Source: Acidithiobacillus marinus (lineage in GTDB: Bacteria; Pseudomonadota; Gammaproteobacteria; Acidithiobacillales; Acidithiobacillaceae). From it: a DNA stretch of 64,000 nucleotides. How positions within the stretch are numbered: the stretch's first letter is position 1; each line of letters opens with the position of its first letter. Positions 1-8,519 of the stretch are shown here, piece by piece. A model generated the notes under the pieces. That model did not search any database and was not told the DNA's origin. It saw nothing but the letters and a program-made list of their open reading frames with translations. The position numbers and the translations under genes are program-made. Where the stretch lies: the NCBI RefSeq assembly GCF_002847505.1, contig NZ_MXAV01000006.1, positions 33,306 to 97,305 on the forward strand, in the 5' to 3' direction.

Positions 1-512
1 TATGGCCGCAAACTTCCTTTGAATTTCGGGTCTTGACCAGTGAGGTCAGCTTGCATCCTGGACAGGCGGCAGAAATTCTCGTCGGCGGACGTCGGGTCGG
101 TATGCTGGGGGCCTTGCATCCAATACTGGCAGATCGTCATGACCTGGACAAAACCGCGTTATTCTTCTATCTGGATATGGAAATGCTGGAAGATCTGGAT
201 AATGAGCGGCATTTCGCGCCATTGTCGCCCTATCCGGCGTTGAGAAGAGATATGGCGCTGGTGATTCCTGATGCCATTGCGGCTGGCACCGTTCTGGCCG
301 CCATGCGTCAGGAAGCCAGCGCCATCGTGCAGGAAATACGGATTTTTGATCGCTATCAGGGGGAACCCCTGCTGGCAGGGACCTACAGTCTGGCCTTTGC
401 TTTCCTTTTGCAGGATCGGGAGCGCACCCTGACTGAGGTGGATGTACAACAGGAACTGGAGCGGATGCTCACTGCCGTGAAGCAAATCGGCTCCATTGAA
501 CTTCGCGCATAG
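1..512 (+). CDS. pheT: Phenylalanyl-tRNA synthetase beta subunit, C-terminal part (partial)
   Basis: The reading frame is open from the left edge of the window, so the start lies outside it and only about the last 170 residues are visible. They contain the end of the catalytic-like core (GMLGALHP) and a complete ferredoxin-fold anticodon-binding domain, with the signature [12 protein letters not shown] and a C-terminal [11 protein letters not shown]. The subunit pairs with PheS to charge tRNA-Phe in the cytoplasm. ihfA follows directly, the usual pheST-ihfA order of proteobacteria. This is chromosomal backbone, not part of the mobile element. Confidence 0.95.
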   Translation, partial: WPQTSFEFRVLTSEVSLHPGQAAEILVGGRRVGMLGALHPILADRHDLDKTALFFYLDMEMLEDLDNERHFAPLSPYPALRRDMALVIPDAIAAGTVLAAMRQEASAIVQEIRIFDRYQGEPLLAGTYSLAFAFLLQDRERTLTEVDVQQELERMLTAVKQIGSIELRA

Positions 513-522
513 GGAGAAAAAA

Positions 523-822
523 GTGGCTGTCACGAAAGCTGAAATTGTGGATATGTTGTTTGAAACCATGGGCCTGAACAAACGGGAAGCCAAAGGTATT
601 GTAGAAGCCCTGTTTGATCATATCCGCGAAACCCTGGCCCAGGGCGAAGAAGTGAAACTCTCGGGTTTTGGCAACTTCACCCTGCGTGATAAAAATCCGC
701 GACCAGGACGTAATCCCAAAACGGGCGTCGAAATCACCATCACCGCCCGGCGGGTAGTGACTTTTCATCCGAGCCAGAAGCTCAAAGCCTACGTCAATGG
801 TAGCGAACCAGACATCGCCTAA
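523..822 (+). CDS. ihfA: Integration host factor alpha subunit
   Basis: This encodes the 99-residue alpha chain of the IHF heterodimer, which bends DNA at specific sites for recombination, replication and transcription. The HU/IHF fold is complete, with the beta-arm signature [10 protein letters not shown] followed by [10 protein letters not shown] chose the GTG at 523 because AGGGAG at 511-516 sits just upstream; a TTG at 496 would overlap pheT and lacks such a site. It is the classic third gene of the pheST operon and overlaps the next gene. IHF is also a common accessory factor for integrases like the one at 1436-2614, but that link is inference. Confidence 0.96.
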   Translation: MAVTKAEIVDMLFETMGLNKREAKGIVEALFDHIRETLAQGEEVKLSGFGNFTLRDKNPRPGRNPKTGVEITITARRVVTFHPSQKLKAYVNGSEPDIA

Positions 823-1249
823 AGGTAAAGCGGGCAAAGAACTCGCCGCGCTGCCGGAAATTCCTGAAAAGCAGTATTTCTCCATCAGCGAGGCATCTCT
901 GCTTTGTGGAGTGAAAGCCCATGTGCTGCGCTACTGGGAGCAGGAGTTCCCGCAACTCAGCCCGCTGAAAAGAAAAGGGAATCGCCGCTATTATCAGCGT
1001 CATGACTTGCTTCTGGCGCGACAGATTCGCAGCCTGCTTTATGGGGAAGGTTACACCATCCACGGCGCCCGGGAACGACTCCAGAGTTTGCGCCATGAGT
1101 CCGGCCCGGGTCACTCGGTTTCAGCGGCGCAATTGGAGCTGGAAATGGAGGATAATGCCTCTGCCGGGTTTGTGGGAGCCGCCAACCGGCTTATCTATCT
1201 GCAGACAGAGTTGGCGGCTCTGATCAAAATTTGTGCAGGAAAACATTGA
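797..1249 (+). CDS. MerR-family transcriptional regulator
   Basis: A 150-residue protein with an N-terminal MerR winged helix-turn-helix (about residues 28-95; [22 protein letters not shown] is the recognition region) and a short helical C-terminus without the cysteine set of metal-sensing MerR proteins. It begins inside the end of ihfA (26-nt overlap), so the two are probably co-translated. A MerR-type gene directly after ihfA is conserved in many gammaproteobacteria, where its effector is unknown. Family assignment is firm; target and ligand cannot be told from sequence. Confidence 0.9.
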   Translation: MVANQTSPKGKAGKELAALPEIPEKQYFSISEASLLCGVKAHVLRYWEQEFPQLSPLKRKGNRRYYQRHDLLLARQIRSLLYGEGYTIHGARERLQSLRHESGPGHSVSAAQLELEMEDNASAGFVGAANRLIYLQTELAALIKICAGKH

Positions 1250-1286
1250 CCCGCTGCCTATGAAGCATTAGAGTAGCGGCTCTTAA

Positions 1287-1364
<78 letters not shown>

Positions 1365-1435
1365 TTTGTTAAGTATAATTATGATGTTATAATTTTTATA
1401 TGCACAGCAGAAAAACTTTTCTGTAAACTTTCTGG

Positions 1436-2614
1436 TTATTTTCTGCAAACACGTTTCGGAAGCCCCACAGTATCCGTGACAATCCAGGGTTCCTGATGCT
1501 TGTCCAGATAGTGCTTGGTCATCTTTTCTGATGTGTGCCCCAAGAGTTTCTGGATAGAATCGTCCGGCCATCCCGCCTGGCGGTACAGGTCCGCCCCCAA
1601 TGCTCTGATCTCATGAAATGTCGGACGTTTTTCCTGTGGCGTTTTAGAATAAAAACCACACCGGTCACGTAGTTTGGAAAATTCTCTAGTGAGTTGAACA
1701 GGGTACACCGTCGTCCAGTGCTCTTTCTTGTCCAGGTATTCCCTACGTTTCTTCTTCGGATTTCGGTGAATCATCAGCGGACTCAATATCTTGTCCCTGC
1801 AGCGGTCGATGATTTCCTGCAGATCTTCTCCAATCGGCAGTAACAAACGACCAGCATCGGAGCTGTGTTCGACCTTTTTTTGACGTACCGGCAGGTAGGG
1901 AATGCCATTCTCGATTTGAATCGCATCAAAACGGTACAGGACCAGATCTTCTCGTCGTTGTAGGGTATGTAGAGCCAGATCCAGCGCGTTCTGGAACCAG
2001 GGTTCTGCAATAGCATATATTTTTTGAAACCCCTCAAGAGTCAGTGAGGTGCGTTCCACAACATGGGTTTTCGGAATGGTCATCTCTGGTAGATTGCCTG
2101 GCCCGGTGATCCCCTTAGCTATGGCATGACGCCACACTTGAGCCAAAATGGTTCGATGAATGTTGGAGGACCGGGGCGGGCGCTTATCCAGAAAATGCGC
2201 AACGTGCTGAAGGGTGATCACATCCCAGCGGAAATGCCCCAGCTCCTGCCGTATCGTGCCGAGTATCCAGTGATAGTCCTGGAGCGTTTTTTCGGAGAGT
2301 CCGAATCCCTTTTTTGACCGTCTGGCGGGTAATATCTGCTCCTCAAAAATAGTCAGAAAGTCCCCAATGGTGCCATGTGATTCACTGGTGATGACGCGGC
2401 TTATCAGTTGTTGTGATTCCTGATCCTGGAGTTGTTTGGCCAGATGCGCGTTGAGTGCAATCGCCGCACTGATCGCCTTGTCTTTGTTGGTACCGAATCC
2501 CGCTCGCTTGCCATTGAGCGGGTTGCGGTAGCTGAAATAAATTTTGTTCCCTCTGACCTGCTGGCTGAGATTGGGTGGCAGTTTTTTGGATGTAGAACGT
2601 GGCCTGGGGGACAA
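1436..2614 (-). CDS. int: Phage/ICE-type tyrosine integrase
   Basis: A 392-residue site-specific recombinase. It has an N-terminal arm-binding region (residues about 15-60, GNKIYFSYRNPLNGKRAGFG), a SAM-like core-binding domain and a C-terminal catalytic domain: Arg in ALHTLQRREDLVL, His-x-x-Arg in FHEIRAL, the GHTSEKMT box and the nucleophile Tyr in KHYLD. All catalytic residues are recognisable, so it should be active. Start is TTG at 2614; its Shine-Dalgarno GGAGGG lies inside the end of the excisionase-like gene, indicating translational coupling. It points at the tRNA-Pro 3' end and should catalyse integration and excision there. Confidence 0.92.
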   Translation of the reverse strand: MSPRPRSTSKKLPPNLSQQVRGNKIYFSYRNPLNGKRAGFGTNKDKAISAAIALNAHLAKQLQDQESQQLISRVITSESHGTIGDFLTIFEEQILPARRSKKGFGLSEKTLQDYHWILGTIRQELGHFRWDVITLQHVAHFLDKRPPRSSNIHRTILAQVWRHAIAKGITGPGNLPEMTIPKTHVVERTSLTLEGFQKIYAIAEPWFQNALDLALHTLQRREDLVLYRFDAIQIENGIPYLPVRQKKVEHSSDAGRLLLPIGEDLQEIIDRCRDKILSPLMIHRNPKKKRREYLDKKEHWTTVYPVQLTREFSKLRDRCGFYSKTPQEKRPTFHEIRALGADLYRQAGWPDDSIQKLLGHTSEKMTKHYLDKHQEPWIVTDTVGLPKRVCRK

Positions 2615-2616
2615 AA

Positions 2617-2835
2617 TTACCCTCCGATGACTCTGGCAATCAGCTCGTTGAACTCGTTATCGTTATCATTGGGCACCATGGATTCCCATTTGTCCAGATC
2701 AATATACGTCCGGCCATTGATGATAACCCCAGGAACCAACCTATCTTTCACCCAGGAATGGACGGTACGCATATCAGGAGCGGACCCCTCCTCGAAACAG
2801 GTCTCACGGAAACGATCTGCTTTAATCAGCTTCAA
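2617..2835 (-). CDS. Excisionase-like small DNA-binding protein
   Basis: About 72 residues. It resembles recombination directionality factors with a winged-helix fold (HSWVKDRLVPGVIINGRTYIDLDKW pattern, split here as HSWVKDRLVPG and GRTYIDLDKW). The usual job is to bias the neighbouring integrase toward excision. I chose TTG at 2835 because AGGAGG lies 5 nt upstream; the TTG at 2841 would abut that site. Its end carries the ribosome-binding site of the integrase. Size, fold pattern and position support Xis; no experiment-like evidence can be seen. Confidence 0.7.
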   Translation of the reverse strand: MKLIKADRFRETCFEEGSAPDMRTVHSWVKDRLVPGVIINGRTYIDLDKWESMVPNDNDNEFNELIARVIGG

Positions 2836-2992
2836 AATCAACCTCCTGGATGAAAGCTATTTCCCCCGCTGGGTGTTCGCGTTTTTCGGTCAGGATGATG
2901 AAGCCAGCCAACACTTCAGCCAGAAGCTCGGGATCAGGTTCGCGGGCTACTTTGACGGTGATTTGGGGAGATTTACGACCGGGACGGGACAC
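2822..2992 (-). CDS. Small 56-residue protein upstream of xis
   Basis: A short open frame beginning GTG at 2990-2992 (MSRPGRKSPQITVKVAREPD) and ending QEVDFEAD at 2822. It overlaps the xis-like gene by 14 nt, and the AGGAGG that serves xis lies inside its last codons. TGAGG precedes the start by 9 nt. The composition is normal for a protein (basic N-terminus, acidic C-terminus) and the tight overlap with xis-int supports it as the first gene of that operon. No family recognised; a small regulator or second directionality factor is possible. Confidence 0.6.
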   Translation of the reverse strand: MSRPGRKSPQITVKVAREPDPELLAEVLAGFIILTEKREHPAGEIAFIQEVDFEAD

Positions 2993-3047
2993 AATCCATT
3001 ACCTCAGCGCGTAGTGTACGCTCAGAATGTAATAGATATACCACCAA

Positions 3048-3069
3048 AAGGTCAACGATTATTGACCTT
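3048..3069. promoter_or_regulatory. Perfect inverted repeat AAGGTCAA-N6-TTGACCTT
   Basis: An 8-bp perfect inverted repeat with a 6-bp spacer, between the cI-like gene (whose stop codon it overlaps) and the xis-int gene group, all on the minus strand. It could be an operator controlling the excision genes or a weak terminator for the repressor gene: on the minus strand it is followed by TTTTGG rather than a long T-run, so I favour a protein-binding site. The sequence is seen directly; the function is inference. Confidence 0.5.
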
Positions 3070-3451
3070 AATATTTTTTCTTTGCCAGAAGTTCTTCCAT
3101 TATTGTGTCGAAATATGATTTCTTTTCTTGAAGACGCCGGAAAAATTCATTCTGCTCGGATTCTGGAAGAGCATCAAAAAGATTGACCAAGGATTTTTGA
3201 CGTTCACTGAGAACCCGTGCTGGATCATTTTTCTCTCTCATCTCTCCTTTGCCGGTAACAAGCCAATCTATTGAAATATTAAGTATATCTCTAAGGGCCA
3301 GGATATGCTCAAGGCGTGGGTCTTTGATGTCTCTATTTTCCCAGGACCAGACCACCTGCTTGGACACGTTCAGTCGTCGTGCCAGTTCCGACATGCTGAG
3401 CCCTGCTGCTTCGCGGGCCAACCGTATTCTCTCGCTTAGTGTGGATTCCAT
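3068..3451 (-). CDS. XRE-family cI-like repressor
   Basis: A 127-residue protein with an N-terminal lambda-repressor-type helix-turn-helix (residues about 6-60: AREAAGLSMSELARRLNVSK, then WENRDIKDP) and a C-terminal helical region ending in a Lys-rich tail. It lacks a LexA/CI self-cleavage peptidase domain, so inactivation must use another route. It is divergent from a Cro-like gene at 3528 and upstream of xis-int, the layout of a lysogeny-type switch controlling an integrative element. Family confident; its operators are not mapped. Confidence 0.85.
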   Translation of the reverse strand: MESTLSERIRLAREAAGLSMSELARRLNVSKQVVWSWENRDIKDPRLEHILALRDILNISIDWLVTGKGEMREKNDPARVLSERQKSLVNLFDALPESEQNEFFRRLQEKKSYFDTIMEELLAKKKY

Positions 3452-3527
3452 GCCCCATCTTGCATCACCTGTAAAAAAAATGGTAAAACAAAGGCGACCT
3501 TACTGATCAACGTATGGAGACTTTACT
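3452..3527. promoter_or_regulatory. Divergent control region between cI-like and cro-like genes
   Basis: A 76-bp gap between two divergent helix-turn-helix genes. It contains AT-rich stretches (a run of A from 3474, and TGGTAAAAC) and GGAG ahead of the GTG at 3528. Overlapping promoters and operators are expected here by analogy with lambdoid switches; I cannot single out a convincing -35/-10 pair. Confidence 0.5.
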
Positions 3528-3788
3528 GTGAGAAAAGCGACAGCGATAAAAATGTTCGGAACTGCCACCGCTCTGGCAGATGTCCTCGGCGTATCCAAGC
3601 AGTCCCTCACGGTTTGGCAAGAAGTGCTAACGACCCGTCAAACAGACCAGGTTATAGGGGCAGCCCTGCGCACCCGGATCCCTATTGAACAGATCGGAGC
3701 GGCCTTAACAGAGCCTGCTATTCCTTATCGACATGGGAGCAAAGATGTGAGGCGGCGACAGGATCAACCACATAGCGCGGCCTGCTAG
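3528..3788 (+). CDS. Cro-like helix-turn-helix protein
   Basis: Eighty-six residues starting at GTG with GGAG 8-12 nt upstream. Residues 5-50 match the small Cro/YdaS type of repressor (MFGTATALADVLGVSKQS, then VWQEVL), in which a short helix-turn-helix domain opposes the main repressor. It is divergent from the cI-like gene at 3068-3451. The C-terminal 35 residues (ending DQPHSAAC) look unstructured. Likely role: switch the element from quiescence to excision and transfer. Confidence 0.75.
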   Translation: MRKATAIKMFGTATALADVLGVSKQSLTVWQEVLTTRQTDQVIGAALRTRIPIEQIGAALTEPAIPYRHGSKDVRRRQDQPHSAAC

Positions 3789-3804
3789 TCCGCAGGATAC
3801 CCCC

Positions 3805-4038
3805 ATGACCAATCCCGCAAAACATCGAACAAAAACTGGAAAATCCAGACCCTTTCAGATTTATGGCGTGTCCTACACCTACGGGTGGAGGCGTTGGCCA
3901 GGCAAGAACTTCGCCACCCGCAAGGCGGCAGAGGAGGATCTGGAATATCTGGGTTATTTAACTATCCCTGGAACCGTCGATGACATTGAGAGATTTGTCA
4001 TCGTGGACAGCCGCATTGAAAGCCCTGACCAGCACTGA
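3805..4038 (+). CDS. Small hypothetical protein downstream of cro-like gene
   Basis: Seventy-seven residues, basic and rich in aromatic residues in the middle (QIYGVSYTYGWRRWPGKNFA), followed by an acidic stretch (AAEEDLEYLG). It starts 16 nt after the Cro-like gene and is probably in its operon. No family recognised. A strong hairpin follows it at 4059-4087. Confidence 0.55.
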   Translation: MTNPAKHRTKTGKSRPFQIYGVSYTYGWRRWPGKNFATRKAAEEDLEYLGYLTIPGTVDDIERFVIVDSRIESPDQH

Positions 4039-4058
4039 TAACCCTGTGAAAAACAAAA

Positions 4059-4087
4059 CCCCCAATGATCTGACAAATCATTGGGGG
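4059..4087. terminator. Strong hairpin, candidate bidirectional terminator
   Basis: An 11-bp perfect stem (CCCCCAATGAT / ATCATTGGGGG) with a 7-nt loop, just after the gene ending at 4038. On the plus strand it is followed by a short CTTTTT six bases later; on the minus strand it runs directly into TTTTGTTTTTC. It would therefore insulate the control region from the replication genes that begin at 4213. Confidence 0.65.
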
Positions 4088-4212
4088 GTACACTTTTTGG
4101 CTCGGCAGCCATGGTATGAACTGCGCGACAACGCAGATCAACAATCACGCGAAAGGACCAAGACCAATACCCGCAAAAGTAAAAGGACTGATACAAAAAG
4201 GACCGATACAAC

Positions 4213-5427
4213 GTGATCAATCTTACCGATTCCATTATAGATTCGGGTAAGCCGCGTTGCAAGCCTGATTCCACACCGGAAAATACCCAGATCCACCTGG
4301 ACCTGGGCTGCCCTGACGCCCTTGTGCGGGAGCGTCGTGGCTGGACGGTGGGTGCGCTGGGACTGTTTGTTGACCTCAATATCCCCGATATGTTGGCAAA
4401 GCCGCTCTTTTTGTTGTCGGAGCTTACCGCCTTGAAAGAGGTGGAACGCTACGTTTTGAAAGCGTTATTTCTGCATTGTCGTTATAACAATCTGGCTGAA
4501 CCGGTATTTCCGAGCATGGAACGCATAGGGGAGATGATCGGTGGGCGCAGCGTGCGCACGGTCAGCAAAGCTATCAAAAATCTCGAAGCCGGTGGATACA
4601 TCGTACGGCAAGTGCGGCGCAAGGCGCATGGCCGATATCGTGGTGTCACCCACACCTATTTCACCCCGCTGGTGGCCGAACTGGTACAGATGCCCTATCT
4701 GCCCCAAGCCGTGCGCCAGAAGAGCCTGTTTGATCAGGCAATGGCCGGATTGCAAAAAGTCGGCGGTGTGATCGGCGCAAAAATAGACGTAAAACAATGG
4801 ACTGCTGCATGGAACCGGCAGCGCGAAACCATGGCTAGCCACGCCTTGTTACAACGTCTGTCATTGCCGGCGGAGTTGCTGTTCCTGCTGGATCGGGGCG
4901 TTCGGGCGATGGATCTCTTTCGCTGGTCGAAATCACTCCGGAAGAGCAAGGCATCATTGACCCTCACCGAAATCGTCCAGAAAAAACGCTTTTCACTGGA
5001 AAAAGCACGGAATGCCGGGGGGTATCTCAGAACTTTGGTCAAAAAAGCCCAGAATGGCGAGAAGATACAGGAAATCGGAGAGTGGGTGGAGGAAAGCAAT
5101 ATGACAGACGGAGTTGAAAAAGCGAATCAGATCAGTCGTGCTAACTATTTGATCCAAAAGTATCAAGACCAGACTTATCATGATCCCGTCACTGGTATAT
5201 GGGCGAAGGTCAATTCCCAGGGTGATGTCCGAATGTACGATATGGATCCTGCACGTCTGGACGCCATCATCCGAGGTACAAAGTCGCTTGAATGGCTGCA
5301 CAAAAATGTGCGGTCTGGCGTATTGCAGGCATGGAAATCGGATTCTCCCGACCAGGAACCGAATCAGAGGGAAACGATTCCGGACAGGTGGGCCAATCTC
5401 AAGCAGATGATGTATGCGCATTTGTAG
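4213..5427 (+). CDS. Winged-helix protein, probable plasmid-type replication initiator
   Basis: A 404-residue protein starting at GTG 4213 with AAAAGGACC upstream. Residues about 70-145 form a winged helix of the kind found in replication initiators and phage replication proteins (PSMERIGEMIGGRSVRTVSK, then AIKNLEAGGYIVRQ). The rest is helical and unrecognised. A topoisomerase gene follows, and a DnaA box lies at 8337, so a role in starting replication of the excised element is reasonable. It could instead be a transcription factor; no catalytic motif is visible. Confidence 0.6.
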   Translation: MINLTDSIIDSGKPRCKPDSTPENTQIHLDLGCPDALVRERRGWTVGALGLFVDLNIPDMLAKPLFLLSELTALKEVERYVLKALFLHCRYNNLAEPVFPSMERIGEMIGGRSVRTVSKAIKNLEAGGYIVRQVRRKAHGRYRGVTHTYFTPLVAELVQMPYLPQAVRQKSLFDQAMAGLQKVGGVIGAKIDVKQWTAAWNRQRETMASHALLQRLSLPAELLFLLDRGVRAMDLFRWSKSLRKSKASLTLTEIVQKKRFSLEKARNAGGYLRTLVKKAQNGEKIQEIGEWVEESNMTDGVEKANQISRANYLIQKYQDQTYHDPVTGIWAKVNSQGDVRMYDMDPARLDAIIRGTKSLEWLHKNVRSGVLQAWKSDSPDQEPNQRETIPDRWANLKQMMYAHL

Positions 5428-5527
5428 GCAAAAAGAGGTTTTGTCATGGAATCCATTAAAATTCTGCCCCAGGTGAACGGGCAACTTCATGCTCGGTCAT
5501 GCCCCAAACGATAAGGAAAACAACATC

Positions 5528-7660
5528 TTGAGCAACCTACTCATCGTCGAATCCCCCAAAAAAGCCCAGCATATCCGGCATATCCTGGGTGATGGCTGGA
5601 ACGTGAAAGCCACCCTGGGGCATATCCGGGATCTCCCCCTCACCGGGGAAGCCGCTTATATCCGTCCCCCGGACTTCGCCATGCGCTATGAGATTCTGGA
5701 TGCGAAACACCAAGAGATCGTGTCCGGACTGCGGGCTGCCGCATCGAGCGCCGATACCATCTTCATCGCCACTGACCCGGATCGGGAAGGCGAAGGCATT
5801 GCCTGGCATGTCTGCCAAGTCTTGAAGATCCATCCCAAAGAGGCGAAGCGGGTTTCCTATCAGGAAGTCACGGAAAGCGCGATCCGCAAGGCGCTGACCA
5901 AACCCCGGTCCGTCAATATGCGCCTGGTGGCCGCCCAGGAAGCGCGGCGGGCACTGGATCGGATGGTCGGCTGGGAAGTGTCGCCCATATTGAGCCGTGC
6001 TATTGGTGCCAAGGCCTCTGCCGGGCGGGTACAAAGCCCCGCATTGCGCCTGATCGTCGAGCGGGAACGGGCTATCCGGACATTCAAACCCACACCGTTC
6101 TATCAGGTCATCGCCCATCTGCCCGGAGAAAAAGGCAACTGGCGGGCGACTTGGCAGGACGGGACGAAAGAGGGCGAGTATTTTCAGGATCGCGGGTTCG
6201 CTCAGGCGCTGGCCGATGCGATTCCCACTCTGCCGCTGGTGGTATCCAAAGCGGAATCCAAACCGACGCGCAAATCGCCATCCCCCCCGTTCACGACCAG
6301 CTCCATGCAGATGGATGGCGCACGCGCCCTGAAAATCGGGGTGGATGACATCATGAAAGCGGCCCAGGCGCTCTTTGAGGCCGGAGCCATTACCTATCAT
6401 CGCACGGACAGTCCCAATCTTTCCGAAGAGGGGGAAACCATGCTCAGATCCACGCTCCAGAAAATCGGTCTCCCCGTAGTGGAAACCCCCCGGCGCTGGA
6501 AAGCCAAGGGCGATGCCCAGGAAGCCCATGAAGCGATCCGGCCCACGAAGTCGGATCGGGAGAACGCCGGCGAAGACCGGAACCAGCAAGCACTCTATGA
6601 CCTGATCCGCAAGCGGGCGCTGGCGAGCCAGATGCCGGATGCCATCTATCAGCAGACTTCCTGCACGCTGGATGGTGGACAGTTTCGGGAAAGAGCGGCC
6701 ACGTTCCGTGCAGTCGGATCGGTCCTGACGGATCCTGGCTGGCAGGCGCTCTATCGGGAATCCGAAGAGGATGCGGAAGGGGATGGTGAAAAATCAGAAA
6801 AGGTCGCGGCCAACCCTGTGCCCAAACTGACTGTCGGCGACAAGCCCAAGGCCGAGTCCGGCGAGATGCTGGCCAAAAAGACCAAAGCGCCGCCCCGCTA
6901 TACCGAATCCACGCTCATCAAGGCGCTGGAAGATCATGGCGTCGGCAGGCCATCCACCTATGCCAGCATCATCAAGGTGCTCTACGCCCGCGATTACATG
7001 AAGCGACGTGGCAAAGCGCCGGCGCTCTACGCTACGCCCCACGGGGAATCCGTGTCGGATGCGCTGCTGCCATTTGATTTTTCCGGGCTGGATTACACAA
7101 GGGCGATTGAGGACAGCCTGGATGCGATCACCCAGGGGCAGATGCCGCCCCGTGATTTGCTCAGTCAATCCTATACGGACCTAAAAAAAACGCTCGATGC
7201 CATGCCCGACGATCCCACAGCCCAGCCTTGTCCGGTAGAGGGCTGCGATGGGACGGTGACACGCCGGGAAAGCCGGAAAAAACCGGGGAGTTTCTTCTGG
7301 GTATGCTCGAATCGGGAGGCGCACAACCTGCTGACGGACAACAACGGGAATCCCGGAGAACCTTTCGGGGAAGCCGGGAAAGGTCAGGCCAACACCAATA
7401 CCGATGGCCCTGCCTGCCCGAAGTGCGGGCATCCTACGGGGATGTATCAGACGGCCAAAGGACACGGTTACTTTCGCTGCAGTCAGGGACACGGCTCCTG
7501 GTGGAGCGATAACGGGGCTATCGGCAAGGCCTGGGAGACCCTACCAGCGGGTAAGGGCGGTAAAGGCGGTGCCGCGAAGTCCAGGACTGGATCCACGGCA
7601 AAAAGCCCGAAAAGAACCGGGAAAGCCGGAAAGAAAAGTCGTTCAACGATCATGGATTAA
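5528..7660 (+). CDS. Type IA DNA topoisomerase (TopA/TopB-like) on mobile element
   Basis: About 710 residues that relax or decatenate DNA through a 5'-phosphotyrosine. The Toprim domain opens with LLIVESPKKAQHI and has DPDREGEGIAWH near residue 83; the active-site region GAITYHRTDS has its Tyr near residue 288; GRPSTYASII is the conserved downstream box. Two C-terminal zinc-finger-like segments follow (CPVEGC...WVCSNREAH and CPKCGH...YFRCSQGH), then a basic tail. Start: TTG 5528 with AAGGA upstream gives the usual N-terminus, while the ATG at 5489 would add 13 residues. Topoisomerases near replication or transfer genes are typical of large conjugative elements. Confidence 0.93.
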   Translation: MSNLLIVESPKKAQHIRHILGDGWNVKATLGHIRDLPLTGEAAYIRPPDFAMRYEILDAKHQEIVSGLRAAASSADTIFIATDPDREGEGIAWHVCQVLKIHPKEAKRVSYQEVTESAIRKALTKPRSVNMRLVAAQEARRALDRMVGWEVSPILSRAIGAKASAGRVQSPALRLIVERERAIRTFKPTPFYQVIAHLPGEKGNWRATWQDGTKEGEYFQDRGFAQALADAIPTLPLVVSKAESKPTRKSPSPPFTTSSMQMDGARALKIGVDDIMKAAQALFEAGAITYHRTDSPNLSEEGETMLRSTLQKIGLPVVETPRRWKAKGDAQEAHEAIRPTKSDRENAGEDRNQQALYDLIRKRALASQMPDAIYQQTSCTLDGGQFRERAATFRAVGSVLTDPGWQALYRESEEDAEGDGEKSEKVAANPVPKLTVGDKPKAESGEMLAKKTKAPPRYTESTLIKALEDHGVGRPSTYASIIKVLYARDYMKRRGKAPALYATPHGESVSDALLPFDFSGLDYTRAIEDSLDAITQGQMPPRDLLSQSYTDLKKTLDAMPDDPTAQPCPVEGCDGTVTRRESRKKPGSFFWVCSNREAHNLLTDNNGNPGEPFGEAGKGQANTNTDGPACPKCGHPTGMYQTAKGHGYFRCSQGHGSWWSDNGAIGKAWETLPAGKGGKGGAAKSRTGSTAKSPKRTGKAGKKSRSTIMD

Positions 7661-7727
7661 GTCTTCTCGCAGCACGGCGATGCGAGAAAATGCGACACAT
7701 GCGCCGGAATACACAATGGAGATCATC

Positions 7728-7985
7728 ATGCAGATAGATACGAAGTCCAGAAAAGCCATCGAAGATGTGATCAACCGCAGGGCGTCCATCGCCTCGATGC
7801 AGGAGCAACTGAAAGAGGACATCAAGGCCATTGCGGAATACCTAGACATCAAGCCCGCCAAACTGAACAAGATCATCAGTCTGGTCGAGAAAGAACGGGA
7901 ATCCGGCGACGTGGTGGACGAAGAGCGCGATACGCTGGATACGGCGGCGGATCTGGCGGGGAAAACCTCGCAAGAGGATGCGTGA
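7728..7985 (+). CDS. Small helical protein, resembles DNA-binding DsbA-type (phage T4) proteins
   Basis: Eighty-five residues starting at ATG 7728 with GGAG 6 nt upstream. Residues 20-60 (MQEQLKEDIKAIAEYLDIKP) have the pattern of the small double-stranded DNA-binding proteins named after phage T4 DsbA, and an acidic tail follows. It lies between the topoisomerase and the next small gene with a 4-nt overlap, so it is in the same operon. The family match is a recollection of pattern, not a search; the protein may be an uncharacterised nucleoid-type factor. Confidence 0.55.
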   Translation: MQIDTKSRKAIEDVINRRASIASMQEQLKEDIKAIAEYLDIKPAKLNKIISLVEKERESGDVVDEERDTLDTAADLAGKTSQEDA

Positions 7986-8266
7986 TGGAAGAACGCCAAT
8001 CATCGCCTGATGACCGCTTCGACGCTTTCAAAAAGCAGGTCCGCAAAGCCCGGCCAGATCTCACTTTTACGTTTAAGCGTGGGGAGTGCGGATTTGGTGG
8101 TACTTACAACCACGAAGCTCGATGGACGTTTCCTGGGGCGATTGGTGGCGGAAGCGTCATGTGGCTTTGCGGAACCAATGAGTTGTGTTGGGGCATTGAC
8201 AGTCGTGATGGGGATGCCTGGATTGCTTTCGAGAGAAGCTGCGGGAGAGAGCCCCGATACACCTGA
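7982..8266 (+). CDS. Small hypothetical protein
   Basis: Ninety-four residues, starting GTG 7982 (or ATG 7985) within the stop of the preceding gene. The N-terminus is charged and the C-terminal two thirds rich in Gly, Trp and Cys (GGSVMWLCGTNELCWGIDSR). Two Cys near each other could bind metal or form a disulfide, but no family is recognised. About 250 bp without a gene follow, holding a DnaA box. Confidence 0.6.
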   Translation: MMEERQSSPDDRFDAFKKQVRKARPDLTFTFKRGECGFGGTYNHEARWTFPGAIGGGSVMWLCGTNELCWGIDSRDGDAWIAFERSCGREPRYT

Positions 8267-8336
8267 ATTGTGCCTCTATTTTGGGCAGGATGTGATGCGG
8301 ATGATTTGTCACCCTTTTGCAAACTTCTCAGCAGGG

Positions 8337-8345
8337 TTATCCACA
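8337..8345 (+). promoter_or_regulatory. Consensus DnaA box TTATCCACA
   Basis: A perfect 9-bp match to the DnaA consensus, in the gene-free stretch 8267-8519. A single box can occur by chance, but its position after an initiator-like gene and a topoisomerase makes it a candidate part of a replication origin for the excised circular form. I see no obvious iterons or clear AT-rich melting region next to it. Confidence 0.35.
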
Positions 8346-8519
8346 GATTTTGGGGGTAAGTGATGGACTACGCGATTTCAGTACAGGCTGGGCAGCGCCA
8401 GGCTGGGAACGGCGCGTAGCCGATGGTTGAGGCATTGGCGCAACGTCTGGGGTTTTCCACCGTAAGGCTACAAGGCATTGACTTAGTTGGTACTTAAACA
8501 TCGGATGGAGAAATCCTAC

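Noticed and set aside
2432..3118. Long plus-strand frame of 228 codons
   Set aside because: It is antisense to integrase, xis and repressor genes, which have clear protein families.
3980..4216. Plus-strand frame of 78 codons overlapping the gene at 3805
   Set aside because: It runs across a terminator-like hairpin and ends in a low-complexity Thr/Lys/Arg tail caused by repeated AAAAGGAC-GATAC units; no ribosome-binding site.
5537..6589. Minus-strand frame of 350 codons
   Set aside because: Antisense to the topoisomerase gene; Gly/Pro/Arg composition typical of a shadow frame in GC-rich DNA.
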